64,000 nucleotides of DNA from Ramlibacter sp. (GTDB taxonomy: Bacteria > Pseudomonadota > Gammaproteobacteria > Burkholderiales > Burkholderiaceae_C): NCBI GenBank assembly GCA_019635435.1, contig JAHBZM010000001.1:2170001-2234000 (forward strand), in the 5' to 3' direction. The notes under the pieces are model-generated. The model did no database searches and was not told the DNA's origin. It saw nothing but the letters and a program-made list of their open reading frames with translations. The position numbers and the translations under genes are program-made. Positions 1 to 9,391 of the stretch are shown here, one piece after another; the stretch's first letter is position 1; the number at the start of each line of letters is the position of its first letter.

Positions 1-2
1 AA

Positions 3-47
3 GCCAGCCCCTGGGCTGAAGTACGGCAGCGCCTTAGCTCCCTGTGA
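3..47 (+). CDS. Antitoxin C-terminal tail (partial, cut by window edge)
   Basis: This frame is open from the left edge and ends at a TGA at 45-47, so only the last 14 residues of a gene are visible (ASPWAEVRQRLSSL). The W-x-E-V-R-x-R-L pattern is typical of the C-terminus of the putative addiction-module component family (TIGR02574 type), whose genes usually sit directly before a RelE/ParE toxin. The stop overlaps the toxin's GTG start as GTGA, which implies translational coupling. The assignment is inferred from this short tail and the neighbour. Confidence 0.5.
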   Translation, partial: ASPWAEVRQRLSSL

Positions 48-340
48 GTTCCTTCGACATTGAAGTGCTGCCCGAAGCGGAGGCAGAGGCACGCGAGGCT
101 TTCCTCTGGTATTTCGAGAGAAGCCCAATTGCCGCCGATGCCTTCCGGGTGGAGCTGTTCGAAGCCATCGATGGATTGGCCGAGACGGCCGAGGACTGGC
201 CCGAGGACGAAGACGACATCCGGCACTACCACCTCAAGCACTTCCCGTATACGGTGAGGTATGAGGTGCTCGGCCGGACTGTGACGGTCTTCGCGATAGC
301 GCATCAACGTAGGCGCCCAGGATATTGGCGAGATCGCTGA
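44..340 (+). CDS. RelE/ParE-family toxin
   Basis: A 98-residue protein of the usual length for ParE/RelE toxins. It has the expected layout: an N-terminal helix rich in Glu/Ala (PEAEAEAREAFLWY), a central segment ending in LKHFPYTVRYEV, then VTVFAIAHQRRRPGYW, which matches the family's C-terminal strand and basic tail. Such toxins target gyrase (ParE) or ribosome-bound mRNA (RelE); which one applies cannot be told here. It starts with GTG overlapping the stop of the preceding antitoxin tail, so the two form one bicistronic module. Confidence 0.85.
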   Translation: MSSFDIEVLPEAEAEAREAFLWYFERSPIAADAFRVELFEAIDGLAETAEDWPEDEDDIRHYHLKHFPYTVRYEVLGRTVTVFAIAHQRRRPGYWRDR

Positions 341-459
341 ATACCCGCCAGGACAGCACTCGACGGATAAGGTAGCCGCTCAGCCGACGCCGAAGGCGGC
401 CGATGCAGCGGCCTGCTAAACCGCTGTATATGAATGCTGGCAGAAAGATTTCCTAACCA

Positions 460-678
460 TCACGGCAACTGAAATATGCCAACAGCACCAGCAAAGAAGA
501 CGAAGCCCAAGCCAATCACAACCACGCCTGCAAACACAGAATCTCTTCCCCGAATCCGCCAAAACGGGGTATTGCTACCTTCGCTTGTGACGGGAATCTC
601 GCGAATAAGGATGAAACGCCATCCAACAAAAATGAGGATGCTCCCGCACAGGACTTCGAAGACTTGGAGGAGCGTCAT
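460..678 (-). CDS. Small two-helix membrane protein, unknown function
   Basis: A 72-residue open frame with two clear hydrophobic segments (about residues 5-25 and 46-68) around a short polar loop containing RIRGRDS. No family is recognised. There is no convincing ribosome binding site, so it could be spurious. If it is not a gene, positions 341-855 form a 515-base stretch without coding content between the toxin module and the ABC transporter. Confidence 0.5.
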   Translation of the reverse strand: MTLLQVFEVLCGSILIFVGWRFILIREIPVTSEGSNTPFWRIRGRDSVFAGVVVIGLGFVFFAGAVGIFQLP

Positions 679-855
679 TTGCGGTTTAACGTGATGCAGC
701 CCAGCGCCTATCCTGGCACTTCCAGGACAGGCGACGAAATAAGCTGGTCCGGCGAGTCAGATCGACGCGGCACGATGTGGCGCGATGCCGCTTGCAATCA
801 GCTCTCGGGGTGAATCTTGAGGATGCAGACACGTGGGTCATGCTACCTCTGAAAC

Positions 856-1656
856 TCAAACCCCCACCAACCCCGCAGCCCGCTGCACCTCAATGCGTAT
901 CTCCTCCGTCAACTTCGCCTTGAGCTCGGTGAACACCGGCGTGGTCTTGACCGAGTAGTGGCGCGGGTGCGCAATGGGCACGCTCAGGTCGCACTTGATG
1001 CGGCCGGGGCGGGCGCTCATCACCACCACGCGGCTGCCCATGAAGATGGCTTCGTCGATGTCGTGCGTCACAAACAGCACGGTCTTCTGCTCGGCTTCCC
1101 AGATGCCTTGCAGCAGTTCCTGCATCAGCTCGCGGGTCTGGTGGTCGAGCGCGCCAAAGGGCTCGTCCATGAGCAGGATGCGCGGGTCGTTGGCCAGGGC
1201 GCGGGCCAGCGCGGTGCGCTGCTGCATGCCGCCCGAGAGCTGCTTGGGAAAGTGGTTCTCAAACCCCTTCAACCCCACCTTGGCCAGAAACTGCCGCGCC
1301 TTGTCTTGCTGTTCGGCCAGGGGCAGGCCTTTTTCGCGCAGGCCAAAGCACACGTTCTGCAACACCGTGAGCCAGGGGAACAGCGTGTAGCTCTGGAACA
1401 CCATGCCGCGGTCGGCGCCCGGGCCGCTCACGGCTTTGCAGTCCAGCTCGATGCGGCCCGTGGTGGGCGTGTCCAGCCCGGCCACCATGCGCAGCAGGGT
1501 GCTCTTGCCGCAGCCCGAGGGGCCGAGGATGGTGATGAAGTCGTTCTCGGCCACCGTCAGGTCGGTGGCGTCCAGCGCCACGGTGCCGCCCTCTTTTTTG
1601 CCGTCTCGCCCGGGGAAGGTTTTGGACAGCTTGGAGATGTTGAGGATGTTGGTCAC
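856..1656 (-). CDS. ABC transporter ATP-binding protein (taurine/nitrate/sulfonate type)
   Basis: A 266-residue ATPase of the TauB/SsuB/NrtD class. Visible motifs are Walker A (GPSGCGKST), Q-loop (MVFQSYTLFPW), signature LSGGMQQR, Walker B (ILLMDEPFGALD) and the switch His (FVTHDIDEA). A GTG start at 1656 is chosen because it overlaps the permease stop as GTGA and places the Walker A motif at the normal distance. Open frame extends further upstream, but that part lies inside the permease gene. It is the last gene of the leftward hut arm, so it probably energises uptake of histidine, urocanate or a related compound; the substrate is inferred from context only. Confidence 0.9.
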   Translation of the reverse strand: MTNILNISKLSKTFPGRDGKKEGGTVALDATDLTVAENDFITILGPSGCGKSTLLRMVAGLDTPTTGRIELDCKAVSGPGADRGMVFQSYTLFPWLTVLQNVCFGLREKGLPLAEQQDKARQFLAKVGLKGFENHFPKQLSGGMQQRTALARALANDPRILLMDEPFGALDHQTRELMQELLQGIWEAEQKTVLFVTHDIDEAIFMGSRVVVMSARPGRIKCDLSVPIAHPRHYSVKTTPVFTELKAKLTEEIRIEVQRAAGLVGV

Positions 1657-2426
1657 AGCCGGGCCCACGGGTATAGCTTGCGGTTGAAGGCCTTGAAGGC
1701 AAAGTCCGTCACCAGGCCGATCACGCCAATGACGATGATGCCGAAGATGATCTGGTCGGTGGCCAGCAGCGCCTGGCTGTCGGTGATCATGTGGCCGATG
1801 CCGCTGCTCGCGCCAATCAGCTCGGCCACGATCACATAGGTCCAGGCCCAGCCCAGCACCATGCGCAGCGTTTCGGCAATTTCGGGCGCGCTGCTGGGCA
1901 GCAGCACGCGGGTGACGATGCCGCGGTCGCCCGCGCCCAGGGTGTAGGCGGCTTCCACCAGGTCGCGCCGCGTGTTGCCCACGCTCACGGCAATCATCAG
2001 CACCAGCTGGAAGAAGCTGCCAATGAAGATGACGCTGAGCTTCTGCGCCTCGCCAATGCCGGCCCACAAAATCAGCAGCGGGATGAAGGCCGAGGCGGGC
2101 AGGTAGCGCGCAAAGCTCACAAAGGGCTCAAAGAACGCCTCGATGGGTTTGTACGCGCCCATCAGCACGCCCATAGGGATGGCCAGCACGGCCGCCAGCG
2201 CAAAGCCGCCCAGCACCCGCCACACCGTCATGCCAATGTCCTTGGCAAAGCCCTGGTTCACCAGCAGGTCCCAGCCCGAGCGCACCATGGTCAGCGGGTC
2301 GGCCAGAAAGGTCTTGGACACATAGCCGCTGAAAGTCACGGCCGACCACAGCGCAAAGAACAGGATGAAGAAGCTCACGCCCAGCACCACACGGGTGCCG
2401 GGGTTCACCGGTTGCAACGGTCGCAT
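1653..2426 (-). CDS. ABC transporter permease (BPD, TauC/SsuC-like)
   Basis: A 257-residue inner-membrane protein with about six hydrophobic segments. The EAA-type cytoplasmic loop is visible as EAAYTLGAGDRGIVTRVLLPSSAPEI, the coupling site for the ATPase. Length and layout match SsuC/TauC permeases. It lies between the periplasmic receptor gene (6-nt gap) and the ATPase gene (4-nt overlap), and all three share an operon with hutU and hutH. Confidence 0.9.
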   Translation of the reverse strand: MRPLQPVNPGTRVVLGVSFFILFFALWSAVTFSGYVSKTFLADPLTMVRSGWDLLVNQGFAKDIGMTVWRVLGGFALAAVLAIPMGVLMGAYKPIEAFFEPFVSFARYLPASAFIPLLILWAGIGEAQKLSVIFIGSFFQLVLMIAVSVGNTRRDLVEAAYTLGAGDRGIVTRVLLPSSAPEIAETLRMVLGWAWTYVIVAELIGASSGIGHMITDSQALLATDQIIFGIIVIGVIGLVTDFAFKAFNRKLYPWARL

Positions 2427-2432
2427 GCCGGT

Positions 2433-3377
2433 TTATCTCAAGAACTGCGTGTCGGCCAGCTTGCCCATGTCGGGCAGGGTCTTGATGATGCCGGCTTCCA
2501 TCAGCAGGCTGGCGGCTTCCTTGCTGAACTCGGCGTGCTCGCTGGCAAAGAACTTCTGGTTGGCGGCGCGGTCCTGCCAGCGCAAGTACTTCTGGCTGGC
2601 TTCAAACTTGTCGGCGGGTTGCTTCACGTCGGCGCCCATGATCTCGAAGCTCTTGGCCGGGTCTTTCTTGATCATCTCCAGCGCGTCAAAGTAGCCGTCG
2701 GCCAGGGCCTTGGCGGCCTTGGGGTTCTCGGCCAGGAACTTGGGCGTGCAGCCAAAGGTGTCCATCACCATCGGGTAGTCGAGCGTGGTGGCAATGATCT
2801 TGCCGGCCTCGGGCTTCTCGCGCACGGCGCTCAGGTAGGGCTCGTAGGTCATGGCGGCGTCCAGGCCACTGGTGCCCGCAATCATGGCGTTGGCGGCGGC
2901 TTGCGGTTCGAGGTTGACGATCTTCACGTCCTTGGTGCTCAGGCCGTTCTTCTTGAGCATCCAGGCCAGGCCGAAGTAGGGCGCGGTCCCGGGTGCGCTG
3001 GCGGCCACGGTCTTGCCCTTCAAGTCGCTGATCTTGGTGATGCCGGGCTTGACCACCATGCCGTCGGCGCCGTAGCTCTTGTCGAGCTGGAAGATCTGCG
3101 TGGTGGCCACGCCGTTGGCGTTCCACACGATCCAGGTCTCGACCGTGGTGGCCGCGCACTGGATGTCGCCCGAGGCAATGGCCAGGTGGCGGTCTTTCTG
3201 CGGGATCTTCTTGATGGTCACATCCAGCCCGTGTTTCTTGAACAGGCCGGCCTCCTTGGCCAGCGTGAGCGGGGCAAAGCCGGTCCACCCCGACATGCCG
3301 ATGGCGACTTTGGTTTCCTCGGCCTGGCTGGTCACGCAAGCAAAGGCAATGAGCGAGAGGGCAAACAGCTTTTTCAT
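2433..3377 (-). CDS. ABC transporter periplasmic substrate-binding protein (NMT1/TauA-like)
   Basis: A 314-residue receptor with an N-terminal signal peptide (MKKLFALSLIAFACVTSQA) followed by the mature start EETKVAIG. The features MSGWTGFAPLTLAKEAGLFKKHG, SGDIQCAATTVET and the hinge region near GKTVAASAPGTAPYFG are typical of the NMT1/THI5-like and taurine/nitrate receptors. Its gene follows hutH by 42 nt and precedes the permease by 6 nt. Location under HutC-controlled hutUH suggests an imidazole-related ligand such as histidine or urocanate. That ligand is an inference; the family is best known for sulfonates, nitrate and thiamine precursors. Confidence 0.88.
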   Translation of the reverse strand: MKKLFALSLIAFACVTSQAEETKVAIGMSGWTGFAPLTLAKEAGLFKKHGLDVTIKKIPQKDRHLAIASGDIQCAATTVETWIVWNANGVATTQIFQLDKSYGADGMVVKPGITKISDLKGKTVAASAPGTAPYFGLAWMLKKNGLSTKDVKIVNLEPQAAANAMIAGTSGLDAAMTYEPYLSAVREKPEAGKIIATTLDYPMVMDTFGCTPKFLAENPKAAKALADGYFDALEMIKKDPAKSFEIMGADVKQPADKFEASQKYLRWQDRAANQKFFASEHAEFSKEAASLLMEAGIIKTLPDMGKLADTQFLR

Positions 3378-3419
3378 GGGGGTTCTCCTGGTTGGGTGTG
3401 GTGGGACTCTATGCAGGCT

Positions 3420-4967
3420 TCATGCCAATCGCAATGCGTGTAATTCCGGTATTTGCGCTTCCAGCGCATCACCGATGGCGCCGCTGACCACGAGGTCGTG
3501 CATGGCCGACATGTCGGGGGCCAGGCTGCGGTCCTGCATCATCGCGGGCGAGACCTGGCGCACCGCGCGCATCACGCCTTCAAGCGCCGGCGCACTCGTG
3601 AGTGGCCGCAAAAACTCAATGCCCTGGGCCGCGGCCAGCAGCTCGATGCCCACGATGTGCGCGGTGTTGCGCAGCATGGGCGTGAGCCGGCGCGCGGCAA
3701 ACGTGGCCATGCTCACATGGTCTTCCTGGTTGGCCGAGGTGGGCAGGCTGTCCACGCTGGCGGGGTGGGCCAGCGACTTGTTCTCGCTGGCCAGCGCGGC
3801 CGCCGTCACGTGCACGATCATGAAGCCGCTGTTCAGGCCCGGCTCGGGCGTGAGGAAGGGCGGCAGGCGCGACACCACCGTGTCCACCAGCATCGCAATG
3901 CGCCGCTCGGTGATGGCGCCGATCTCGGCAATCGCCACGGCCAGCGCATCGGCGGCCAGCGCCACGGGTTCAGCGTGGAAATTGCCACCCGACACCATCA
4001 GGCCTTCGAAGACCAGCGGGTTGTCGGTCACGGCGTTGGCTTCGCGCACCAGCACTTCGGTGGCATGGCGCATCTGGTCCAGGCAGGCGCCCATCACCTG
4101 GGGTTGGCAGCGCAGGCAATACGGGTCCTGCACGCGGTCGTCCCCTTCAAGGTGCGAGGCGCGGATGGCGCTGCCCACCATCAGTGCACGGTAGGCCGCG
4201 GCGCAGTCGATCTGCCCGGGCTGGCCGCGCACAGCGTGGATGCGCGGGTCAAACGGGCCATCGCTGCCGCGCGCGGCGTCCAGCGTGAGCGCGCCCGAAA
4301 TCACGGCGGCTTCAAACACGCGGTCGGTGGTGAGCAGGGCGTCAATGGCCAGGCCCGCAGACACCTGGGTGCCGTTGATCAGCGCCAGCCCCTCCTTGGC
4401 GCCCAGGGCCAGCGGCGCCAGGCCGGCGCGGGCCAGGGCCTCGGCCCCGCCCAGCCGCTCGCCTTGGTAGAAAGCCTCGCCCTCGCCAATGAGCGGCAGG
4501 CACAGGTGGGCCAGCGGCGCGAGGTCGCCCGAGGCACCGACCGAGCCCTGGCAGGGAATCACCGGTACCACGCCCGCGTTGTGCAGGTTGATCAGGCCGT
4601 CGACCACTTCCTCGCGCACACCCGAGTAGCCGCGTGCCAGGCTGGCGGCCTTGAGCACGAGGATGAGCCGCACCACGCGCTCGCTCATCGGTTCGCCCAC
4701 GCCCACGGCGTGCGAGCGCAGCAGCTTGAGCTGCAGCGTGGCGAGGTCGCTGCGCGCAATGCGCGTGCTGGCGAGCTTGCCAAAGCCGGTGTTGACGCCA
4801 TAGACGGGCGCATCACCCTCCGTGGCCTTTTTGACCAGCGCCGCGCTGGCGCGAATGCCGTCGCGGCAGGCTGGGTCCAGTGCCACGGCTGGCGGCGTGT
4901 CGCTGCACAGCCGGCGCAGCTGCGCCAGCGTGAGCTGGCCGGGGACGATGGTTTCAGTGAGGGGCAT
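3420..4967 (-). CDS. hutH: Histidine ammonia-lyase
   Basis: Catalyses L-histidine to urocanate plus ammonia, the first step of histidine degradation. At 515 residues it has the usual length. The self-processing MIO cofactor triad Ala-Ser-Gly is at residues 145-147 within GSVGASGDLAPLAHL, and the conserved VYGVNTGFGKL stretch is at about residues 55-65. The C-terminal half carries QEDHVSMATFAARRL, also conserved. It lies downstream of hutU, separated by a palindromic repeat, and is followed by the ABC transporter genes. Confidence 0.98.
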   Translation of the reverse strand: MPLTETIVPGQLTLAQLRRLCSDTPPAVALDPACRDGIRASAALVKKATEGDAPVYGVNTGFGKLASTRIARSDLATLQLKLLRSHAVGVGEPMSERVVRLILVLKAASLARGYSGVREEVVDGLINLHNAGVVPVIPCQGSVGASGDLAPLAHLCLPLIGEGEAFYQGERLGGAEALARAGLAPLALGAKEGLALINGTQVSAGLAIDALLTTDRVFEAAVISGALTLDAARGSDGPFDPRIHAVRGQPGQIDCAAAYRALMVGSAIRASHLEGDDRVQDPYCLRCQPQVMGACLDQMRHATEVLVREANAVTDNPLVFEGLMVSGGNFHAEPVALAADALAVAIAEIGAITERRIAMLVDTVVSRLPPFLTPEPGLNSGFMIVHVTAAALASENKSLAHPASVDSLPTSANQEDHVSMATFAARRLTPMLRNTAHIVGIELLAAAQGIEFLRPLTSAPALEGVMRAVRQVSPAMMQDRSLAPDMSAMHDLVVSGAIGDALEAQIPELHALRLA

Positions 4968-4989
4968 ACAGGAGGTTGTTGGGAGATTC

Positions 4990-5073
4990 CGTTCGTCCTG
5001 AGCTTGGCCTGTCCTGAGCCCGTCGAAGGGCGAAGGGCCCCGCGCGGGGCTTCGACAGGCTCAGCCCGAACGG
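4990..5073. repeat. Nested palindromic intergenic repeat between hutU and hutH
   Basis: The outer arms CCGTTCGTCCTGAGC and GCTCAGCCCGAACGG are inverted copies with two mismatches. Inside lies a second pair (CTGAGCCCGTCGAAG against CTTCGACAGGCTCAG) and a central GGGCCCCGCGCGGGGC hairpin. This sequence type is a dispersed intergenic palindrome seen widely in betaproteobacterial genomes. Here it could fold in the hutU-hutH transcript and affect mRNA stability or relative expression; that role is inferred. Confidence 0.8.
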
Positions 5074-5079
5074 ATTTTT

Positions 5080-6798
<1,719 letters not shown>

Positions 6799-6837
6799 GG
6801 CGGGCTCCTGGGCAGGACGGCGATGAGGCTTTGCGGT

Positions 6838-6892
6838 AAGTTGTCTATACAACTTGAGCGATTGAAATGAAGTTTAGTTGTCTATACAACTT
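6838..6892. promoter_or_regulatory. Two tandem HutC-type operators in the hutU-hutC intergenic region
   Basis: The 12-mer TTGTCTATACAA occurs twice, at 6841-6852 and 6878-6889, both followed by CTT, with centres 37 bp apart. The first copy extends to an 18-bp near-palindrome (AAG..CTT flanks). This matches the known style of HutC sites, which carry a TTGTATAGACAA-like core. HutC is a GntR repressor released by urocanate. The paired sites lie between the divergent hutU and hutC genes, so they probably control both arms and autoregulate hutC. Confidence 0.85.
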
Positions 6893-6918
6893 GTGTCAAC
6901 TGGGGTAATCTACGGGCC

Positions 6919-7629
6919 ATGAGCAAGCGCGAATTGCCGGCCTACGAACAGGTCAAGGCCTTCATCAAGGGGCACATCAGCAGTGGCCACTGGAAGCCGG
7001 GCGACCCGGTGCCCAGCGAGTCGGCGCTGATGACGCAGTTTGGTGTGTCGCGCATGACCGTCAACCGAGCGCTGCGCGAGCTGGCCGCCGAGGGCATGGT
7101 CACGCGGGTGCAGGGCTCGGGCACGCGGGTGGCGCAGCTGCACCGCATCTCGTCGCGCCTGACCATTCGCGACATCCATGAAGAAGTGGTGGAGCGCGGC
7201 CACATCCACACCACGCGGGTGCTCACCGTGGCCCGCGAGGCCGCCAGCGCCGACGTGGCGCCCGCGCTGGGCCTGGCCGCCGGTGCGCCGGTGTTCCACA
7301 CGGTGCTGATCCACCTGGAAAACGGCGTGCCCATCCAGTATGAAGACCGCTACGTCAACCCCGCAGCCGCGCCCGACTACCTGCTGACCGATTTCACCCA
7401 GACCACGCCCACCCACCATTTGCTGCTGCACGCGCCGCTGACCGAGGCCAGCTACGCCATCGAGGCCTGCCTGCCCACGGCCGAGGAGGCGCGCGAGCTG
7501 GGCATCAAGCGCAGTGAGCCCTGCCTGGCCATGATGCGGCGCACCGTGAGCGGCGCCCATGTGGCCAGCATTGCCCGGCTGGTGTACCCCGGCACGCGCT
7601 ACAGCTTTGCGGGGCAGTTCCAGGCATGA
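6919..7629 (+). CDS. hutC: Histidine utilisation repressor, GntR/UTRA family
   Basis: A 236-residue regulator. The N-terminal winged helix-turn-helix spans about residues 7-75 (PAYEQVKAFIKGHI, PSESALMTQFGVSRMTVNRA, VTRVQGSGTRVA). The C-terminal UTRA ligand domain (about 90-230) contains GAPVFHTVLIHLENGVPIQYEDRYVNP, characteristic of HutC. Urocanate is the expected inducer. The gene heads the rightward arm and overlaps hutD by four nucleotides (ATGA). Confidence 0.96.
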   Translation: MSKRELPAYEQVKAFIKGHISSGHWKPGDPVPSESALMTQFGVSRMTVNRALRELAAEGMVTRVQGSGTRVAQLHRISSRLTIRDIHEEVVERGHIHTTRVLTVAREAASADVAPALGLAAGAPVFHTVLIHLENGVPIQYEDRYVNPAAAPDYLLTDFTQTTPTHHLLLHAPLTEASYAIEACLPTAEEARELGIKRSEPCLAMMRRTVSGAHVASIARLVYPGTRYSFAGQFQA

Positions 7630-8180
7630 ACTGGCAGATGGTTTCATTGGCCGACGTGCGCCCGCAGCCCTGGAAAAACGGCGGTGGCACCACCCGCGAG
7701 CTGCTGGCCTGGCCCTCGCCCGCTGACTGGCGGGTGCGCCTCTCGGTGGCCGAGGTGGCGAGCGATGGCCCTTTCTCGTGCTTTGAGGGCGTGCAGCGCT
7801 GCTTTGCCGTGCTCAGCGGCGCGGGCGTGCGCCTCGACATGGGCGGCACGCTGCACACGCTCACGGCAGCCAGCGAGCCACTGGCGTTTGACGGCGCGGT
7901 GGCCGTGGGCTGCACCCTGATTGATGGCGCCACACAGGACTTCAACCTCATGGCACGGGGCGGCTCACCCACGCTGCGCCGCGTGCGGGGGGCCTGGCAG
8001 GGCCTGGCGGGTGCTACAGGTTTTGTAGCACTCTATGCCCACCAGTCCTGGACTACAGCCACTTTTGACCATGAAACCGTGACAATACCCCCAGCCACGC
8101 TGGCCTGGCGCGTGGCAGACCTGGCCGCGCCGGTGGCCGTGCACAGCAGCGACGCACTCTGGATGGAGGTGATGCCATGA
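7626..8180 (+). CDS. hutD: HutD family protein
   Basis: A 184-residue cupin-like protein with the family start (MVSLADVRPQPWKNGGGTTRELLAW), followed by WRVRLSVAEVASDGPFSCFEGVQR. HutD proteins are linked to histidine catabolism, and in pseudomonads have been proposed to limit overactivity of the pathway; no enzymatic reaction is established. Genes on both sides overlap by ATGA. Oddity: positions 8012-8070 are a copy of a dispersed intergenic repeat read in frame, contributing the segment TGFVALYAHQSWTTATFD near residues 130-150. Confidence 0.93.
   Translation: MNWQMVSLADVRPQPWKNGGGTTRELLAWPSPADWRVRLSVAEVASDGPFSCFEGVQRCFAVLSGAGVRLDMGGTLHTLTAASEPLAFDGAVAVGCTLIDGATQDFNLMARGGSPTLRRVRGAWQGLAGATGFVALYAHQSWTTATFDHETVTIPPATLAWRVADLAAPVAVHSSDALWMEVMP
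8012..8070 (+). repeat. Dispersed stem-loop repeat, copy A, inside hutD
   Basis: The copy starts with the hairpin TGCTAC-AGGTTTT-GTAGCA and continues through GCCCACCAGTCCTGGACTAC to AGCCACTTTTGACC. Near-identical elements lie at 20126-20174 and, inverted, at 28665-28722. It is unusual because it sits entirely within a coding sequence and keeps the hutD frame open. Confidence 0.85.
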
Positions 8181-9391
8181 GCGTTGAAATCTGGACCAAC
8201 TGCCACGTGGCCACGCTGGCCGCCGGTGCCGCCGTGCCCTATGGCCTGGTGAACAACGCGGCGCTGGTGGTGCAGGGCGACCGGATCGCCTGGGTGGGCT
8301 CGCAGGCCGACGTGCCGGCCGAGTGGCTGTCGCGCTGCACCCGCGGCCGCGATGCGGGCGGCGCGCTGATCACGCCGGGCCTGATCGACTGCCACACCCA
8401 CCTGGTGTATGGCGGTGACCGCGCGCAGGAGTTCGAGCAGCGGTTGCAGGGCGCCAGCTATGAAGACATTGCCCGCGCCGGCGGTGGCATTGCCTCCACC
8501 GTCCAGGCCACGCGAGCCGCCAGCGCAACGCAGCTGGAGGCCCAGAGCGCCGAGCGCCTGTGGGCCCTGCTGGCCGAAGGCGTGACCACGGTGGAAATCA
8601 AGTCGGGCTATGGCCTGGCGCTGGAGCACGAGCGCAAAACGCTGGGCGTGGCCCGTGCGCTGGGCCGCGACCTGCCGGTGGATGTGCGCACCACCTTTCT
8701 GGGCGCGCACGCCGTCCCGCCCGAGTTTGCCGGCCGCACCGACGACTATCTGGCCGAGGTGCTGCGCATGCTGCCCGTGCTGCATGCCGAGGGCCTGGTG
8801 GATGCGGTGGACGCGTTCTGCGAACGCATTGCCTTCAGCGCGGCGCAGACCCGCCAGGTGTTTGAGGCGGCCAGGGCGGTGGGCCTGCCCGTGAAGCTGC
8901 ATGCCGAGCAGCTCAGTGACAGCGGCGGCGCCCAACTGGCCGCAGAATTTGGCGCGCTCAGCTGCGACCATCTGGAGTGGCTCAGCGCCGACGGCGCGGC
9001 CGCCATGGCCCGCGCCGGCAGCGTGGCCGTGCTGCTGCCCGGCGCGTTTTATTTCTTGCGCGAGACGCGGCTGCCGCCGGTGGCGCTGCTGCGCGAGCAT
9101 GGTGTGCCCATGGCGGTGTCCACCGACTGCAACCCGGGCAGCTCGCCCTGCACCTCGCTGCTGCTCATGCTCAACATGGCCTGCACGCTGTTCCGCCTCA
9201 CGCCCGAAGAGGCACTGGCCGGGGCCACGCGCCATGCCGCGCGGGCGCTGGGCCTGGCCGACCGCGGCGCGCTTGCGCCGGGCCTGCGCGCCGACTTTGT
9301 GCTGTGGGGGGTGGACCACCCCGCGCAGCTGGCTTATGCCATGGGCGCCAACCCGCGTCTGCAAACCGTCTTCAAGGGTCAACCTGTATGA
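8177..9391 (+). CDS. hutI: Imidazolonepropionase
   Basis: Hydrolyses 4-imidazolone-5-propionate to N-formimidoyl-L-glutamate. It is a 404-residue metal-dependent amidohydrolase. The metal site DCHTHLVYGGDR is at about residues 72-83, followed by VEIKSGYGL and FLGAHAVPPEF. The LHAEQLSDSGGAQLAAEFGA stretch and STDCNPGSSPC near the C-terminus are conserved. ATGA overlaps on both sides indicate tight coupling to hutD and hutG. Confidence 0.97.
   Translation: MSVEIWTNCHVATLAAGAAVPYGLVNNAALVVQGDRIAWVGSQADVPAEWLSRCTRGRDAGGALITPGLIDCHTHLVYGGDRAQEFEQRLQGASYEDIARAGGGIASTVQATRAASATQLEAQSAERLWALLAEGVTTVEIKSGYGLALEHERKTLGVARALGRDLPVDVRTTFLGAHAVPPEFAGRTDDYLAEVLRMLPVLHAEGLVDAVDAFCERIAFSAAQTRQVFEAARAVGLPVKLHAEQLSDSGGAQLAAEFGALSCDHLEWLSADGAAAMARAGSVAVLLPGAFYFLRETRLPPVALLREHGVPMAVSTDCNPGSSPCTSLLLMLNMACTLFRLTPEEALAGATRHAARALGLADRGALAPGLRADFVLWGVDHPAQLAYAMGANPRLQTVFKGQPV

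Noticed and set aside
341..459. Possible degenerate integron attC site after the ParE-like toxin (GCCGACGCCGAAGGCGGC)
   Set aside because: The short GC palindrome resembles the centre of attC sites and toxins are common cassettes, but no matching RYYYAAC / GTTRRRY core pair flanks it.
1791..3443. Long rightward open frame (550 codons) opposite the ABC transporter genes
   Set aside because: It is antisense to well-supported permease and receptor genes, is very rich in His, Gly, Gln and Arg, and has no family motif; typical of high-GC shadow frames. Similar long frames opposite hutH, hutU, DUF1631 and the gentisate genes were dropped for the same reason.
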